Assembly (NCBI GenBank): GCA_937873255.1
Contig: CALMVM010000608.1
Location: 818 to 17,551 of the forward strand
DNA length: 16,734 nucleotides
Direction of reading: 5' to 3'
From: an uncultured Verrucomicrobiota bacterium
GTDB taxonomy: Bacteria > Verrucomicrobiota > Verrucomicrobiia > Chthoniobacterales > SZAS-18
Below the pieces are notes generated by a model. The model had not been told where the DNA came from and ran no database searches. It saw nothing but the letters and a program-made list of their open reading frames with translations. Of this stretch, positions 1 to 8,194 are shown piece after piece. A program made the position numbers and the translations under genes. The number at the start of each line of letters is the position of its first letter. Within the stretch, counting starts at the first letter, position 1.

Positions 1-221
1 TGATTGTCGTTTTTTGTACGGCCGGCCGGATTTTATCGAACGATCATTTCTCGCCGCCAGAAGCGGCCGGAAAAAATATTCCGGAAGTTGTTCTTTTTTC
101 GGCATCCACCACTCGTTCTCCAACGGAAGAGAGGGTCGGATAAGGTAGTTGTCCGATCTGCACAGGCTTTTGTCGCCGCCCGGCATGGGTGGCGACGCAA
201 CTCACACCGAACGTTCTTTTA
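1..221. other. Upstream region and 5' leader of the S8 protease gene, no gene seen
   Basis: I see no credible coding region here. The stretch is more AT-rich than the genes that follow and probably holds the promoter and leader of the protease gene. Just before the gene, 172-181 can pair with 187-196 as a 10-bp hairpin (GTCGCCGCCC against GGGTGGCGAC, one G-U pair) with a five-base loop. A weaker 5-bp pairing joins 136-140 and 152-156. The strong hairpin has no T-run after it, so it does not look like a terminator. No -35/-10 pair stands out. Confidence 0.5.
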
Positions 222-3200
222 ATGATGAAAACGATCACCCGTTTCTCCCCCCTCGCCGTACTGGCCCTCGGCGGCCTTGCGGTCGGCCCGGCCCTCGCCG
301 CGCCGCTTTCGCCGATCCGCGTGACCCCGGCGGTACGACCGATTGCCGCCCAGGCCAATTTGGCTGTTCTGAGCCCCGGCCTGAAGGCGAAGCTCGCCGC
401 CGCGCCGAATGCCGCCGCCTCGGTCGGCACCGTGATCGTGGCCTTCAACACGACCGGCGGGTTGTCGAGCGTGACGGGCCTGGACAATTTGTTGGCCCTG
501 GCGGGGATCACCATCGACTCGGGTCACGGACACCGTTTCGAATCGCTGGGCATGATCTCCTCCGTGCTCACGGCGGGGCAGGTCGCCACCTTGCAGACCA
601 GCGGGCTTGTCCGTTCTATGACGGACAACCATCGGCTTTATTACAAGCTGCACCAGGCCCGGGTGCTCTGCGGCGTGGACAAGTTGCGCGCCGACGCCGC
701 CAAGACCGCCCAGAACGGCGGCCGGATCATCGACGGGGCGGCGACCAGCCAGATTTGCGTCGCGGTGATCGACTCCGGCATCGACACGACCAACCTCGAC
801 CTGCCCTTTGACATGACCACCGCCACGGCGGGCAACGTCCCGAGCACGGGCAAGGTGCTGCAAAACGTGCAGGTCGTCGGCGACGACGCCTTCGGCACCG
901 TCACGTATTCGCCCGCTATCGCCAACGACGACACCGTCGCGCACGGCACGCATTGCGCGGGCATCGTCGGCGGCACGGGCGGCGCTTCACGCACGATCAC
1001 CGGCACGACCTACCCAAGCGCGGGTACGACAGAGGATTTTTCGGGCGTGGCCGGGCGGTTCACGGGCACGACGGCGGCGGACCTCACCACCAACTCGCTC
1101 GGGACCGCCTCGGGCGTCAAGCTGATGGGCCTCGGCTCGGGCGCGGCGCTGTTCATTCTCGATGCGCTCGGCGGCTTCGACTACGTCGTCACCAACCAGG
1201 TCAAGTACAACGTGCGCGTCACGTCGAACTCCTACGGCAGCCAGGGGGTCTACAATCCCGACGACGCGCTGGAAATCGCCGTCAAGAAGGCGTACGACGC
1301 CGGCATCACCAACGTCTTCGCCGCCGGCAACTCCGGGCCGGGCTCGGACACGATGAGTTCCAACCCGAAGTCGCCCTGGGTCATCGCCGTCGCGGCCGGC
1401 ACGAAGGAAGGCGGCCTGGCGAGCTTCTCCTCACGCGGTCTGCCCGCCTCGCAGCGCACCGGCGATGCCGTGGCCGCCAACGGCACGCACTACAACCCGA
1501 ACCTGTTCAACCTGCCGGCCATCACCGCGCCGGGCACCGGGCGGGAGTTCCCCTTCGACGGACCCTACGATCCCACCCAGCTCTCGACGACCTTCGTCGC
1601 CGGGGCGTCCACTACGAACCCCGACACCGTCGGCAAGAAGTTCTACTCGGACATCATCTCGACCCTGTCCAAGACGGGCACCGCCGCGCGCGGCACGAAC
1701 GACCAGGAATTCCCGACGCCCTACCAGGCAAACTACACGATGATCTCGGGCACGTCGATGGCGTGTCCGTTCGTCGCCGGCTCCTGCGCGTTGCTGCTCA
1801 GCGTCAACCCGAGCCTGACGCCCGCGCAAATCAAAAGCATTATCCAGGCGACCGCCACGCACCTGCCCGATTATCAGGACTACCAGGTGGGCGCGGGTTT
1901 CCTGAACGTCTACGCCGCCGTGGACATGGCGCTGAATCCGACGAAGCCCTACGCGCCGTTCAACCGGATCGACGCGCCCTACGCGAGCGCCTACCCGTCG
2001 TTCATCACCACGATCAACCAGGGGCCGCTGGCCGCGACCGGTCGCCCGACCGGCTTCCCGCCCTCCACCGTCACGCAAGGCGCCGGAATGGACGAGGATT
2101 TCACGCTGCCATACAATCCGCAATCCGTCTCCGCTGCCACTTATGCTGCCGCCAAGACCAAGGCGACGACCAACGACAACGCGTACGCGTTCCTCGTGGA
2201 CGCCAACCCGGACGGCACGCCGAACACCAGCCTCGCCGCCGCGCTCAAGACCACGGCGCTGGACGTGCGCATCCAGTTCGCCGGAGATTCCAGCACCGTC
2301 GCCGGCCAGGCCGGGGGCAACACCATCGGCCTGCTGCTCTGGGCCCCGGACGGCACGATGTACAGCAGCGGCATCGCGCTGCCCGTCGAGGACGCGCCGA
2401 CGCGTGAAGTGGTGGTCAACTCGCCGCAGCCGGGCCTGTGGGTGGCGGAATTCCGCGGCCTGCGCGGACTGGCCGCCGTGCCGGTGACGCCGCCGACCGG
2501 AGTGGGCCTGCCGGACACGGTAACGGGGCAGATCTACCGGACGAACAGCACGATCACCAACCCGCCTACCGACATCGGCGGCATCCCGCAGAACGCGGCG
2601 ATCACCACGGCGCTACTCAACCGCTACTTCGACCAGGCGACGAGTGGCATCTTCGCCCCATCGGCACCGGTGACTCGGTCGTCGCTCGCGCAGGTGCTCG
2701 CGGACAATACGCCGTTGCGCCAGAGTCTCGTCGGGGTGAGTTCCGCGTACACGGACACGTCGGGAGCGACGGCCCGTTACGCCGAGGCTGCCGCGCAGAA
2801 GGGTTCGACGTTGCGTGACTGGGACTTTACTCCCGATGCCACGCTGCCGACCAACGGCCAACAGTTTGGCCCGAACCAGTACGTCAGCCGTTTCCAGGTC
2901 GCCATTGCGATGGTGAAGGCGGTCGGCCTCGACGCCGAGGCGTTGCACCTCACCGGAACGACCGTCAAGGTATCGTATAACGGCAGCCTGATCCCGGTCA
3001 ACGATGCGTATGTGCTGACCCCGGCGCAGCGCGGTTACCTGCAACTCGCGCTCAACCGCGGGTTCATCAGCTACCTCGTGCAATACGACAGCAACGCGGG
3101 GACATTCTCGGCCTCGGTGACGCCCAATACCCGCATCACCCGCGCCGACCTGGCGACGGTGCTGGTGAATTTCCGGCTGTTGTTCCCGCGAGGCAACTCG

Positions 3201-3233
3201 CTCGCAACGACGGAATTGACACCGCAGAATTGA
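222..3233 (+). CDS. Secreted S8 (subtilisin-like) serine protease with SLH-like C-terminal repeats
   Basis: A 1003-residue secreted serine protease. Numbering is from the ATG at 222, chosen because a good signal peptide starts there (MMKTITRF, a hydrophobic run, then AAP near residue 28); a GTG at 189 is in frame but adds a poor N-terminus. Residues about 60-140 resemble an I9 propeptide. The catalytic triad is complete: Asp184 in VIDSGID, His241 in HGTHCAG and Ser512 in ISGTSMACP, with the oxyanion Asn370 in AAGNSGPG. Residues about 680-750 resemble a beta-sandwich domain of the kind found after subtilase domains. Residues about 797-990 contain three weak SLH-type motifs (VTRSSLAQVLA, VSRFQVAIAMV, ITRADLATVLV), which suggests attachment to the cell surface; that part is inference. 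There is no PEP-CTERM tail and no clear Shine-Dalgarno. It precedes a PEP-CTERM gene on the same strand by 137 bp. The substrate is unknown. Confidence 0.93.
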   Translation: MMKTITRFSPLAVLALGGLAVGPALAAPLSPIRVTPAVRPIAAQANLAVLSPGLKAKLAAAPNAAASVGTVIVAFNTTGGLSSVTGLDNLLALAGITIDSGHGHRFESLGMISSVLTAGQVATLQTSGLVRSMTDNHRLYYKLHQARVLCGVDKLRADAAKTAQNGGRIIDGAATSQICVAVIDSGIDTTNLDLPFDMTTATAGNVPSTGKVLQNVQVVGDDAFGTVTYSPAIANDDTVAHGTHCAGIVGGTGGASRTITGTTYPSAGTTEDFSGVAGRFTGTTAADLTTNSLGTASGVKLMGLGSGAALFILDALGGFDYVVTNQVKYNVRVTSNSYGSQGVYNPDDALEIAVKKAYDAGITNVFAAGNSGPGSDTMSSNPKSPWVIAVAAGTKEGGLASFSSRGLPASQRTGDAVAANGTHYNPNLFNLPAITAPGTGREFPFDGPYDPTQLSTTFVAGASTTNPDTVGKKFYSDIISTLSKTGTAARGTNDQEFPTPYQANYTMISGTSMACPFVAGSCALLLSVNPSLTPAQIKSIIQATATHLPDYQDYQVGAGFLNVYAAVDMALNPTKPYAPFNRIDAPYASAYPSFITTINQGPLAATGRPTGFPPSTVTQGAGMDEDFTLPYNPQSVSAATYAAAKTKATTNDNAYAFLVDANPDGTPNTSLAAALKTTALDVRIQFAGDSSTVAGQAGGNTIGLLLWAPDGTMYSSGIALPVEDAPTREVVVNSPQPGLWVAEFRGLRGLAAVPVTPPTGVGLPDTVTGQIYRTNSTITNPPTDIGGIPQNAAITTALLNRYFDQATSGIFAPSAPVTRSSLAQVLADNTPLRQSLVGVSSAYTDTSGATARYAEAAAQKGSTLRDWDFTPDATLPTNGQQFGPNQYVSRFQVAIAMVKAVGLDAEALHLTGTTVKVSYNGSLIPVNDAYVLTPAQRGYLQLALNRGFISYLVQYDSNAGTFSASVTPNTRITRADLATVLVNFRLLFPRGNSLATTELTPQN

Positions 3234-3370
3234 TCCGCGGCCGTCCGTTTCGCTGGAAAGCAAAACGAGCACGAAGCGGCTTCCGCTCCACTCCAATGAG
3301 CGTGGCGGGGCCGCGACACTCCCAAACCTCCGACCAACCAACAAACAAAAAACCAGAAATACCTCGACGC

Positions 3371-4351
3371 ATGATTCGATCCACCAAGACCCGTTCCGTT
3401 TTGTACTCCCTGGCCGCCGCAGCGACCCTCGCCTTCGCGGGGAGTCAGACCTCCTCCGCGCAATCCCTTGTCTATGGCATCGGCGGCACGGACACGGGTG
3501 CCGGCCCGAACGCCGCGTCCTATACGTTGTTCAGTTTCAACAGCAACGCGCCAGGCACCACCGCGACGATCGGCACTGTCCTGGCCTCCTCGGGTTACGC
3601 GGTGACGAGCATTGCCTTCCAGCCCTCGACGGGTCAGCTCTACGGCTTCCAGTATAACGCGACGACGCAGCAGGGCCAGGTCGTGACGATCAACCGGTTC
3701 TCCGCCGCCGTGACGCCGCTGGGCACGGCCTTCACCATTGGCTCGATCACGGGCAGCGCGGGCAACTCGGCGACGATCTCGTTCAATCCCGCCAACGGCG
3801 CGATCCGGCTCGTGACGGGCACCAACGGCAACTACCGCATCAACGCCACCACCGGCGCACTCATCGCGCAGGACGCCAACGTCGGCTACGTTTCCGGCGA
3901 CCCGAACGTGAACAACACGTTCCAGATCGCTTCGCTCGCCTATGCGAGCGGCCCCACGCTGTACGACATCGATTACATCAACGGCTCGCTCGCCACGCAG
4001 AACATCACCGCCGGCACGGCCGCGCCCGCCGGGCAGTTGACGACGGTCGGCTCGCTGGGCCTGACGTTCACGCAGGGAGCGCCCTCGGTCGGCTTCACCA
4101 TCGGTCTGAACAACGCGGCGTTCCTGAACTCGTCGGTTTCCGGGCAAGGCGGTGTGGTGCAGGACCGCTTCTACACCGTCAACCTGGGAACGGGTGCGAC
4201 GACCTTTGTGGGAACCATCGGCGGCAGCACGACCTTCAACACCGTGGACATCGCCGCCTTCGTGCCCGAACCCGGCACCTACGCGTTGTTCGGACTCGGC
4301 GGCCTTGCGTTGCTGGTGATCTGGCATCGCCGGCGCGCGGTCGCGGCCTGA
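3371..4351 (+). CDS. DUF4394 domain protein with PEP-CTERM sorting signal
   Basis: A 326-residue exported protein. A signal peptide (residues 1-30, ending SSAQS) precedes a DUF4394-type repeat domain, recognised from LYGFQYNATTQQG, ISFNPANGAIRLV, TLYDIDYINGSL and RFYTVNLGTGATT. Such domains are probably beta-propeller-like and have no assigned activity. The C-terminus is a classic PEP-CTERM signal: Pro299-Glu300-Pro301, a hydrophobic helix, then WHRRRAVAA. In this system an exosortase recognises the tail, and the proteins are usually linked to envelope or extracellular polysaccharide; no exosortase lies in the window. The ATG at 3371 is chosen because the signal peptide begins there. The leader before it is A/C-rich and has no Shine-Dalgarno, so initiation may be leader-driven. 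The gene ends just before a strong terminator hairpin. Confidence 0.93.
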   Translation: MIRSTKTRSVLYSLAAAATLAFAGSQTSSAQSLVYGIGGTDTGAGPNAASYTLFSFNSNAPGTTATIGTVLASSGYAVTSIAFQPSTGQLYGFQYNATTQQGQVVTINRFSAAVTPLGTAFTIGSITGSAGNSATISFNPANGAIRLVTGTNGNYRINATTGALIAQDANVGYVSGDPNVNNTFQIASLAYASGPTLYDIDYINGSLATQNITAGTAAPAGQLTTVGSLGLTFTQGAPSVGFTIGLNNAAFLNSSVSGQGGVVQDRFYTVNLGTGATTFVGTIGGSTTFNTVDIAAFVPEPGTYALFGLGGLALLVIWHRRRAVAA

Positions 4352-4371
4352 AGCGATTCGACCCGCTGACA

Positions 4372-4407
4372 AAAACAGGGACGGCTCCCCCGGGCCGTCC
4401 CTGTTTT
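4372..4407. terminator. Bidirectional hairpin terminator between convergent genes
   Basis: A perfect 14-bp stem pairs 4372-4385 (AAAACAGGGACGGC) with 4394-4407 around an eight-base loop. Each strand ends its stem in a T-run, so it can stop transcription from both the PEP-CTERM gene (stop at 4351) and the convergent membrane protein gene (stop at 4421). Confidence 0.9.
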
Positions 4408-4420
4408 CGTTTCCGGCCGC

Positions 4421-6682
4421 TCATCTCGCCGGTGACGGCGCCGGTCCGGGAAGCTCGACCGTAAAACTCTCCAACTGGAACAGGAGCGACCGCGAATCTC
4501 CGGACGGTTGCTCGGGTGGTTCGGGCGAGACGAAACGCAGGGACGACGTGCCCGGCGGCAGGTCCAGCCGCACGCCGTCGATCTGCTGGCTGGCCGTGCC
4601 GACCGTTCCCTCCCAGATCGGGCGTTCGTCGGCAAGGAGGCTCAGGTGGCGTTCGCGCGTGCTGTGGACGGCGAAGCTCAGGCGCACGGCCACCGGACCC
4701 TTTTGCGGGTTATCGACGCGGATCTGCGGATGTTCCTTGGCCCAATACCACGTCCGGCCGCGCCCGTGCTCGACCGGGTGCCAGTCGCGGTCCATGAGCA
4801 CCTCGACGAAGCGGTCGTTCGCGCGGTCGAGCAGCGTGTAAGCCGGGTTGTTCGAGAGGGGATCGCGCGCGCCGTCCAACCGCACGAGGGGCAGACGCGT
4901 CGTCAGGTCCCAACGCGCACGCGGCGGCAGGGCGGGCCGCCCCTCGTAGGTAGCGGCCGAAATGTACTGTTCTTTGCGCAGCAGGAAACAGTTGGCCCAC
5001 AAACGGTCCCAGACCAACGGCAGGCGCACGTTGACCGCCGTCACGTCGGGTAGTTGCTCGATGCCGGTCAGCGCCAACAGGTCGGGATCGACGACCAGCG
5101 GCGTCCGGCGAAGCAGGGCGTTGAAACGGCCGGCCCCGGCAAGGTTGATCGCCAGCACGGCGGCCCATAATCCGCCGGCCGCCACCCGCGCGAGCCACGC
5201 GCGTTTGCCAAATCCCCCGCGCAGCCAAAGGCACAGGCTGACCAGGATTCCGGGGTAAAATACCGTGAACAACTTGAAGGCGTCGTAGCTGGAACGGTCG
5301 TGGTGCAGGCGTTCCGCGCGCAGCAAATACCAGTAGCCGCAAAAAATCGGCAGCGTGCAGCAGAGCGCCATCAGGCTCGCCAGGCCGTGTCCGCGCCGGG
5401 CTTGCCACCAGCCGTAGCCGACCGCCGCGCCCAGCGCGGCGACCGCCACCGCACCGGCCAGGGCCGAGCCGGTCGGCGCGAGCGACGACATCTCCGCGAA
5501 CGCGCCGTACCACCCGGTCGGCCAAAACCCGGGGATGTACCAGCCGAAGGGTGTTTGCCGGAAGAGGGCGAGCCGCTCGACGATGCTGACGACGCGTTCC
5601 GGGAAAAGCAGGGTGCAAACGAGCAGGTTGCCCCCGATGAGCCCCAGCCAGCGGAACGTTCGCGCCCAGCGTCCGTCGCGCAACGTCCTGATACACACGA
5701 AGGTCAGGACGGGGATGTACGCGAAGAGGATGAAGAAATTGTAGCCACCGAACAGCAGCCAGTTGCCCGTCAGCAGCAGCCCCGACCAAACCGCCAGCCG
5801 CCGCCACGTCGCCGGTCCGCGCGCGGCTTGCCAGGCGGTCCACGTCAATAGCACGACCGCCGGGGCTGCCAGAAGCTGGCCGAGCGCCGTCTGGTATGCC
5901 GTGTAATACAAAATCGGGCTGAACGCGTAGATCGCCGTTACCCCCACCCCACCCGCCGGCCGGAAGCGGAAGACCGAACGCGCCAGCCAGCACACGGCGG
6001 GCAGGTGAAGCACCAGCAGCACCGCGCCGAAGAGGCTGACCAGTTCGTACGGTTGGCGGCCGGACAGCGTGGCGTACAGCGCGATGAGCGCCGGGGGCGA
6101 GAAATGGTTGATCCGCAGCCAGAACGTAAAGAAGTGGTCGGTGGACAACATCGGGTCCGCGCCGTTTGGTCCCAGGAACCCCTCGCGGTCGTCGCGGGAA
6201 AATTCCTTTAACACCCGGGCGCCCGCCGCGTAATCCGCCGCGTCGCAGGAACTGATCGCCGCCGAGGTCAGCACGCCGGGCGGTTTGGTGAACGGGTAGC
6301 ATTGGACGACCAGCGACGCCGCCATCAGCGCGGCGACCGCCGCCCAGCGCCGGAGGCCCGTTGCCAGCAGGACTGCCGTCGCCGCAACCGCCTTCCCCCA
6401 ATGCCGCGTCCCCACCGGCGAACCGCCGACCGACACGCGCGCGCCCGCCGCCAGGAGCAATCCGATGGGCAACAACAGCGCGGGCCAGGCGTATCGGTCC
6501 GTCCCCGCGAGCGGCGTGTGCGCGCCGATCCAGACCGTCAGCGATTGCAACCCGAGGCCGACCGGACCGCAAAACGCCGGCCAAAACCGCCGCCAGCGGC
6601 GTGGCAGGAGCAGGAGCGTCAGGCCCAGTCCCCAGAAGAAGATCGTGAAGATCCACAAACCCCCGGTTGCATACCAGATCAT
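4421..6682 (-). CDS. Large polytopic membrane protein, possible GT-C-like glycosyltransferase
   Basis: A 753-residue integral membrane protein that I do not recognise with certainty. The first ~530 residues contain about a dozen hydrophobic helices, starting directly at the N-terminus. Between early helices lies an extracytoplasmic loop, residues about 130-180, with the acidic motif SCDAADYAAG (144-153). That arrangement resembles GT-C glycosyltransferases, which use lipid-linked sugar donors and carry their catalytic acids in the first outer loop. The last ~200 residues are soluble and end in a region rich in predicted beta strands (after residue ~660). The start is supported by a good Shine-Dalgarno (GGAGG, eight bases before ATG). 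It is a single-gene unit, divergent from the Kir channel across a repeat-rich spacer and convergent with the PEP-CTERM gene. A role in exopolysaccharide or surface glycosylation would fit that neighbour, but this is inference. Confidence 0.75.
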   Translation of the reverse strand: MIWYATGGLWIFTIFFWGLGLTLLLLPRRWRRFWPAFCGPVGLGLQSLTVWIGAHTPLAGTDRYAWPALLLPIGLLLAAGARVSVGGSPVGTRHWGKAVAATAVLLATGLRRWAAVAALMAASLVVQCYPFTKPPGVLTSAAISSCDAADYAAGARVLKEFSRDDREGFLGPNGADPMLSTDHFFTFWLRINHFSPPALIALYATLSGRQPYELVSLFGAVLLVLHLPAVCWLARSVFRFRPAGGVGVTAIYAFSPILYYTAYQTALGQLLAAPAVVLLTWTAWQAARGPATWRRLAVWSGLLLTGNWLLFGGYNFFILFAYIPVLTFVCIRTLRDGRWARTFRWLGLIGGNLLVCTLLFPERVVSIVERLALFRQTPFGWYIPGFWPTGWYGAFAEMSSLAPTGSALAGAVAVAALGAAVGYGWWQARRGHGLASLMALCCTLPIFCGYWYLLRAERLHHDRSSYDAFKLFTVFYPGILVSLCLWLRGGFGKRAWLARVAAGGLWAAVLAINLAGAGRFNALLRRTPLVVDPDLLALTGIEQLPDVTAVNVRLPLVWDRLWANCFLLRKEQYISAATYEGRPALPPRARWDLTTRLPLVRLDGARDPLSNNPAYTLLDRANDRFVEVLMDRDWHPVEHGRGRTWYWAKEHPQIRVDNPQKGPVAVRLSFAVHSTRERHLSLLADERPIWEGTVGTASQQIDGVRLDLPPGTSSLRFVSPEPPEQPSGDSRSLLFQLESFTVELPGPAPSPAR

Positions 6683-7185
6683 CGCCGGTTCCTCCGGTCG
6701 GATGACGGGGTCTGAGGTGCGCCGTGGGTCGGGCGCGGGCGGCTGGCTTGGGGGGCCCGGTTCATCCGTTTTGGAAGACGAATCCTTACAGAAAGCCCGC
6801 CGCTGGCAAGGGAATCCTTCGAATGTAGGTTGTGGGTTGTGGGTCGGCTCCTTCGCAGCCCCGAAGGGGCGTGATGCGATAGCCCAGGGTGCAACCCTGG
6901 GTCAGGTGAAAAAAATCAGGCCAAGCCCTGAAAGGACGGGACGAACGACGCCGTGACGCGTCCGGGTGACGCCCTTGCAGGGCTTTGGAATCTTGGTTGG
7001 CCCATGACCCAGGGCGTTGCCCTGGGCTATCTCATCCTGCTCTTCCAGGGCAGCAGAGGGATAGCTCGCGTCTCACACATCCCACCCGAAAGCAGAGGGA
7101 CAACCCACAACCCACAGTCCACTCGAAACGTTGACTTGCACATCCGTTTCGCGTCAACGTGGCGCGCCGCCGCCGACCCGCCCGC
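6683..7185. repeat. Gene-free spacer holding a nested inverted-repeat element (6828-7116)
   Basis: No gene is supported here. The element has layered symmetry. Outer arms are tandem heptamers: TTGTGGG units at 6828-6844 and their complement at 7100-7116. Middle arms, 6878-6904 and 7005-7031, are inverted copies of each other with a few mismatches, and each is also a small palindrome (CCCAGGG-N5-CCCTGGG type). Inside these, parts of 6919-6935 (GGCCAAGCCCTGAAAGG) match the complement of 6971-7002 with an insertion. A short GCCCC-GAA-GGGGC hairpin sits at 6858-6870. In my recollection similar GCCCAGGG/CCCTGGG intergenic repeats are scattered through Verrucomicrobiota and Planctomycetota genomes. 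The first ~100 bp (6683-6780) upstream of the membrane protein gene shows nothing else. Confidence 0.8.
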
Positions 7186-8058
7186 ATGAAGAAAGACCTC
7201 CCCTCCCAACCTGCGGCGAGCAGCGCGGGCATCGAATTCCACAAGGTCAACGCCGCCGGCTGGGACTGGCGCGACACGTACCACTGGATGCTGACCCTCA
7301 CGTGGCCGCGATTCGCCGTTTTCCTGCTCGGCGTTTATCTGGTGATCAACGCCGTTTTCGCCGGCCTGTTCTGCGTGGAACGCGGCTGCGTGGACGGCAT
7401 GACGCCGTGATCGTTCCCGAGTGCGTTTTTCTTCAGCGTGGAAACTCTCGCCACCGTGGGCTACGGGCACATGTACCCGGCGACGCTCTACGGGCACATC
7501 GTCGTCACGGCCGAGATCGTCGTGGGTATGTTCGGCACGGCGGTTATGACGGGGCTGATCTTCGTGCGTTTCTCGCGGCCGACAGCACGGTTGCTGTTCA
7601 GCCGCGTACTGTGCCTGACGACATATAACGGCCAGCCCGCGCTGATGCTGCGCGTCGCCAACGAACGCCGCCAGCCGATGGTCAACGCCGAGTTCCGCCT
7701 CGGGCTCATCCGCCACGAGCCGACGCTCGAAGACCCGACGCTGTTTTGCTTTCATAACCTGACGTTGCAGTTCAGCCACCTGATCCTGTTTCCGGCGGCG
7801 GTGACGGTCCGCCATTTGATCGACGAGCGCAGCCCGCTCCACGGCGTGACGCCCGAGTCCATCGAGAGCGAGGGTTTCCGGTTCATGGCGTCGGTCGAAT
7901 GCGTGGACAAGACGATCCAGGTGCCCGTGCGCAACGAGCAGCTCTACGGTTGGCAGGACGTGCGTTTCGGCGAACGCTTCGTCGAAATCTACGGAGACGA
8001 AAGCGACGGACCACGGCGGGTGGATTACGGACGGCTGCACGACACCGAAAAGGCGTAA
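7186..8058 (+). pseudogene. Inward-rectifier potassium channel (KirBac type) interrupted by an in-frame TGA
   Basis: The two halves lie in the same reading frame and together match a prokaryotic Kir channel: an amphipathic slide-helix region (residues ~24-40, WDWRDTYHWMLTLTW), TM1 (~42-63), the pore helix and selectivity filter FFFSVETLATVGYG (81-94), TM2 (~98-120), and an immunoglobulin-like cytoplasmic domain to residue 290. Codon 75 (7408-7410) is TGA, sitting in MTP-stop-SFPSAFFF where relatives usually have Gly before Ser-Phe. One base change from GGA would produce it. TGA is a normal stop in neighbouring genes. The product would therefore be two useless halves unless there is readthrough, internal restart (GTG 7438) or a sequencing error. 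The ATG at 7186 is chosen over GTG 7159; neither has a Shine-Dalgarno. Heptamer repeats flank the gene on both sides. Confidence 0.85.
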
Positions 8059-8188
8059 ATGACGAATGACGAATGACGAATGACGAATGCGGCAGGGGAA
8101 CGCGCCTTCCAAATGCCGCCATCCGTTGTTCACCGTGACCTGAACCACCCGCCCGCGCTCCACCTTTCGTCATTCGTCATTCGTCATT
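8058..8188. repeat. Paired, inverted TGACGAA heptamer arrays
   Basis: Four perfect tandem copies of TGACGAA occupy 8060-8087, starting two bases after the Kir stop codon. Three perfect copies of the complement, TTCGTCA, occupy 8166-8186, ending eight bases before the cyclase ATG. The 78 bp between them encode nothing apparent. The two arrays could fold into a hairpin of more than 20 bp around that spacer. They resemble the short tandemly repeated repetitive (STRR) heptamers described in cyanobacteria, but with a different unit. Because the second array occupies the place of a ribosome binding site, it may affect cyclase translation. Confidence 0.92.
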
Positions 8189-8194
8189 TCCACC

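Noticed and set aside
172..196. Terminator or known riboswitch in the protease leader
   Set aside because: The hairpin lacks a T-run and I cannot match the leader to any riboswitch consensus.
44..953. Long minus-strand open frames opposite the protease gene
   Set aside because: They are arginine/glycine-rich shadows of a high-GC gene, with no domain-like sequence, while the plus frame carries a full catalytic triad.
3071..4372. Long minus-strand frame across the PEP-CTERM gene
   Set aside because: Low-complexity Arg/Gly/Asp composition and full overlap with two well supported plus-strand genes and the terminator.
6953..7189. A 78-residue plus-strand protein within the nested repeat
   Set aside because: Its reading (TQGVALGYLILLFQG) is just translated repeat sequence, a pattern that appears wherever such repeats occur.
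7408..7410. TGA read as glycine (alternative genetic code) or as selenocysteine in the Kir channel
   Set aside because: TGA ends several intact genes here (for example at 3233, 4351 and 16054), the DNA is GC-rich unlike the recoded lineages, and no convincing SECIS hairpin follows the codon.
8060..8186. CRISPR array
   Set aside because: Units are seven bases with no spacers between them; no cas genes are present.
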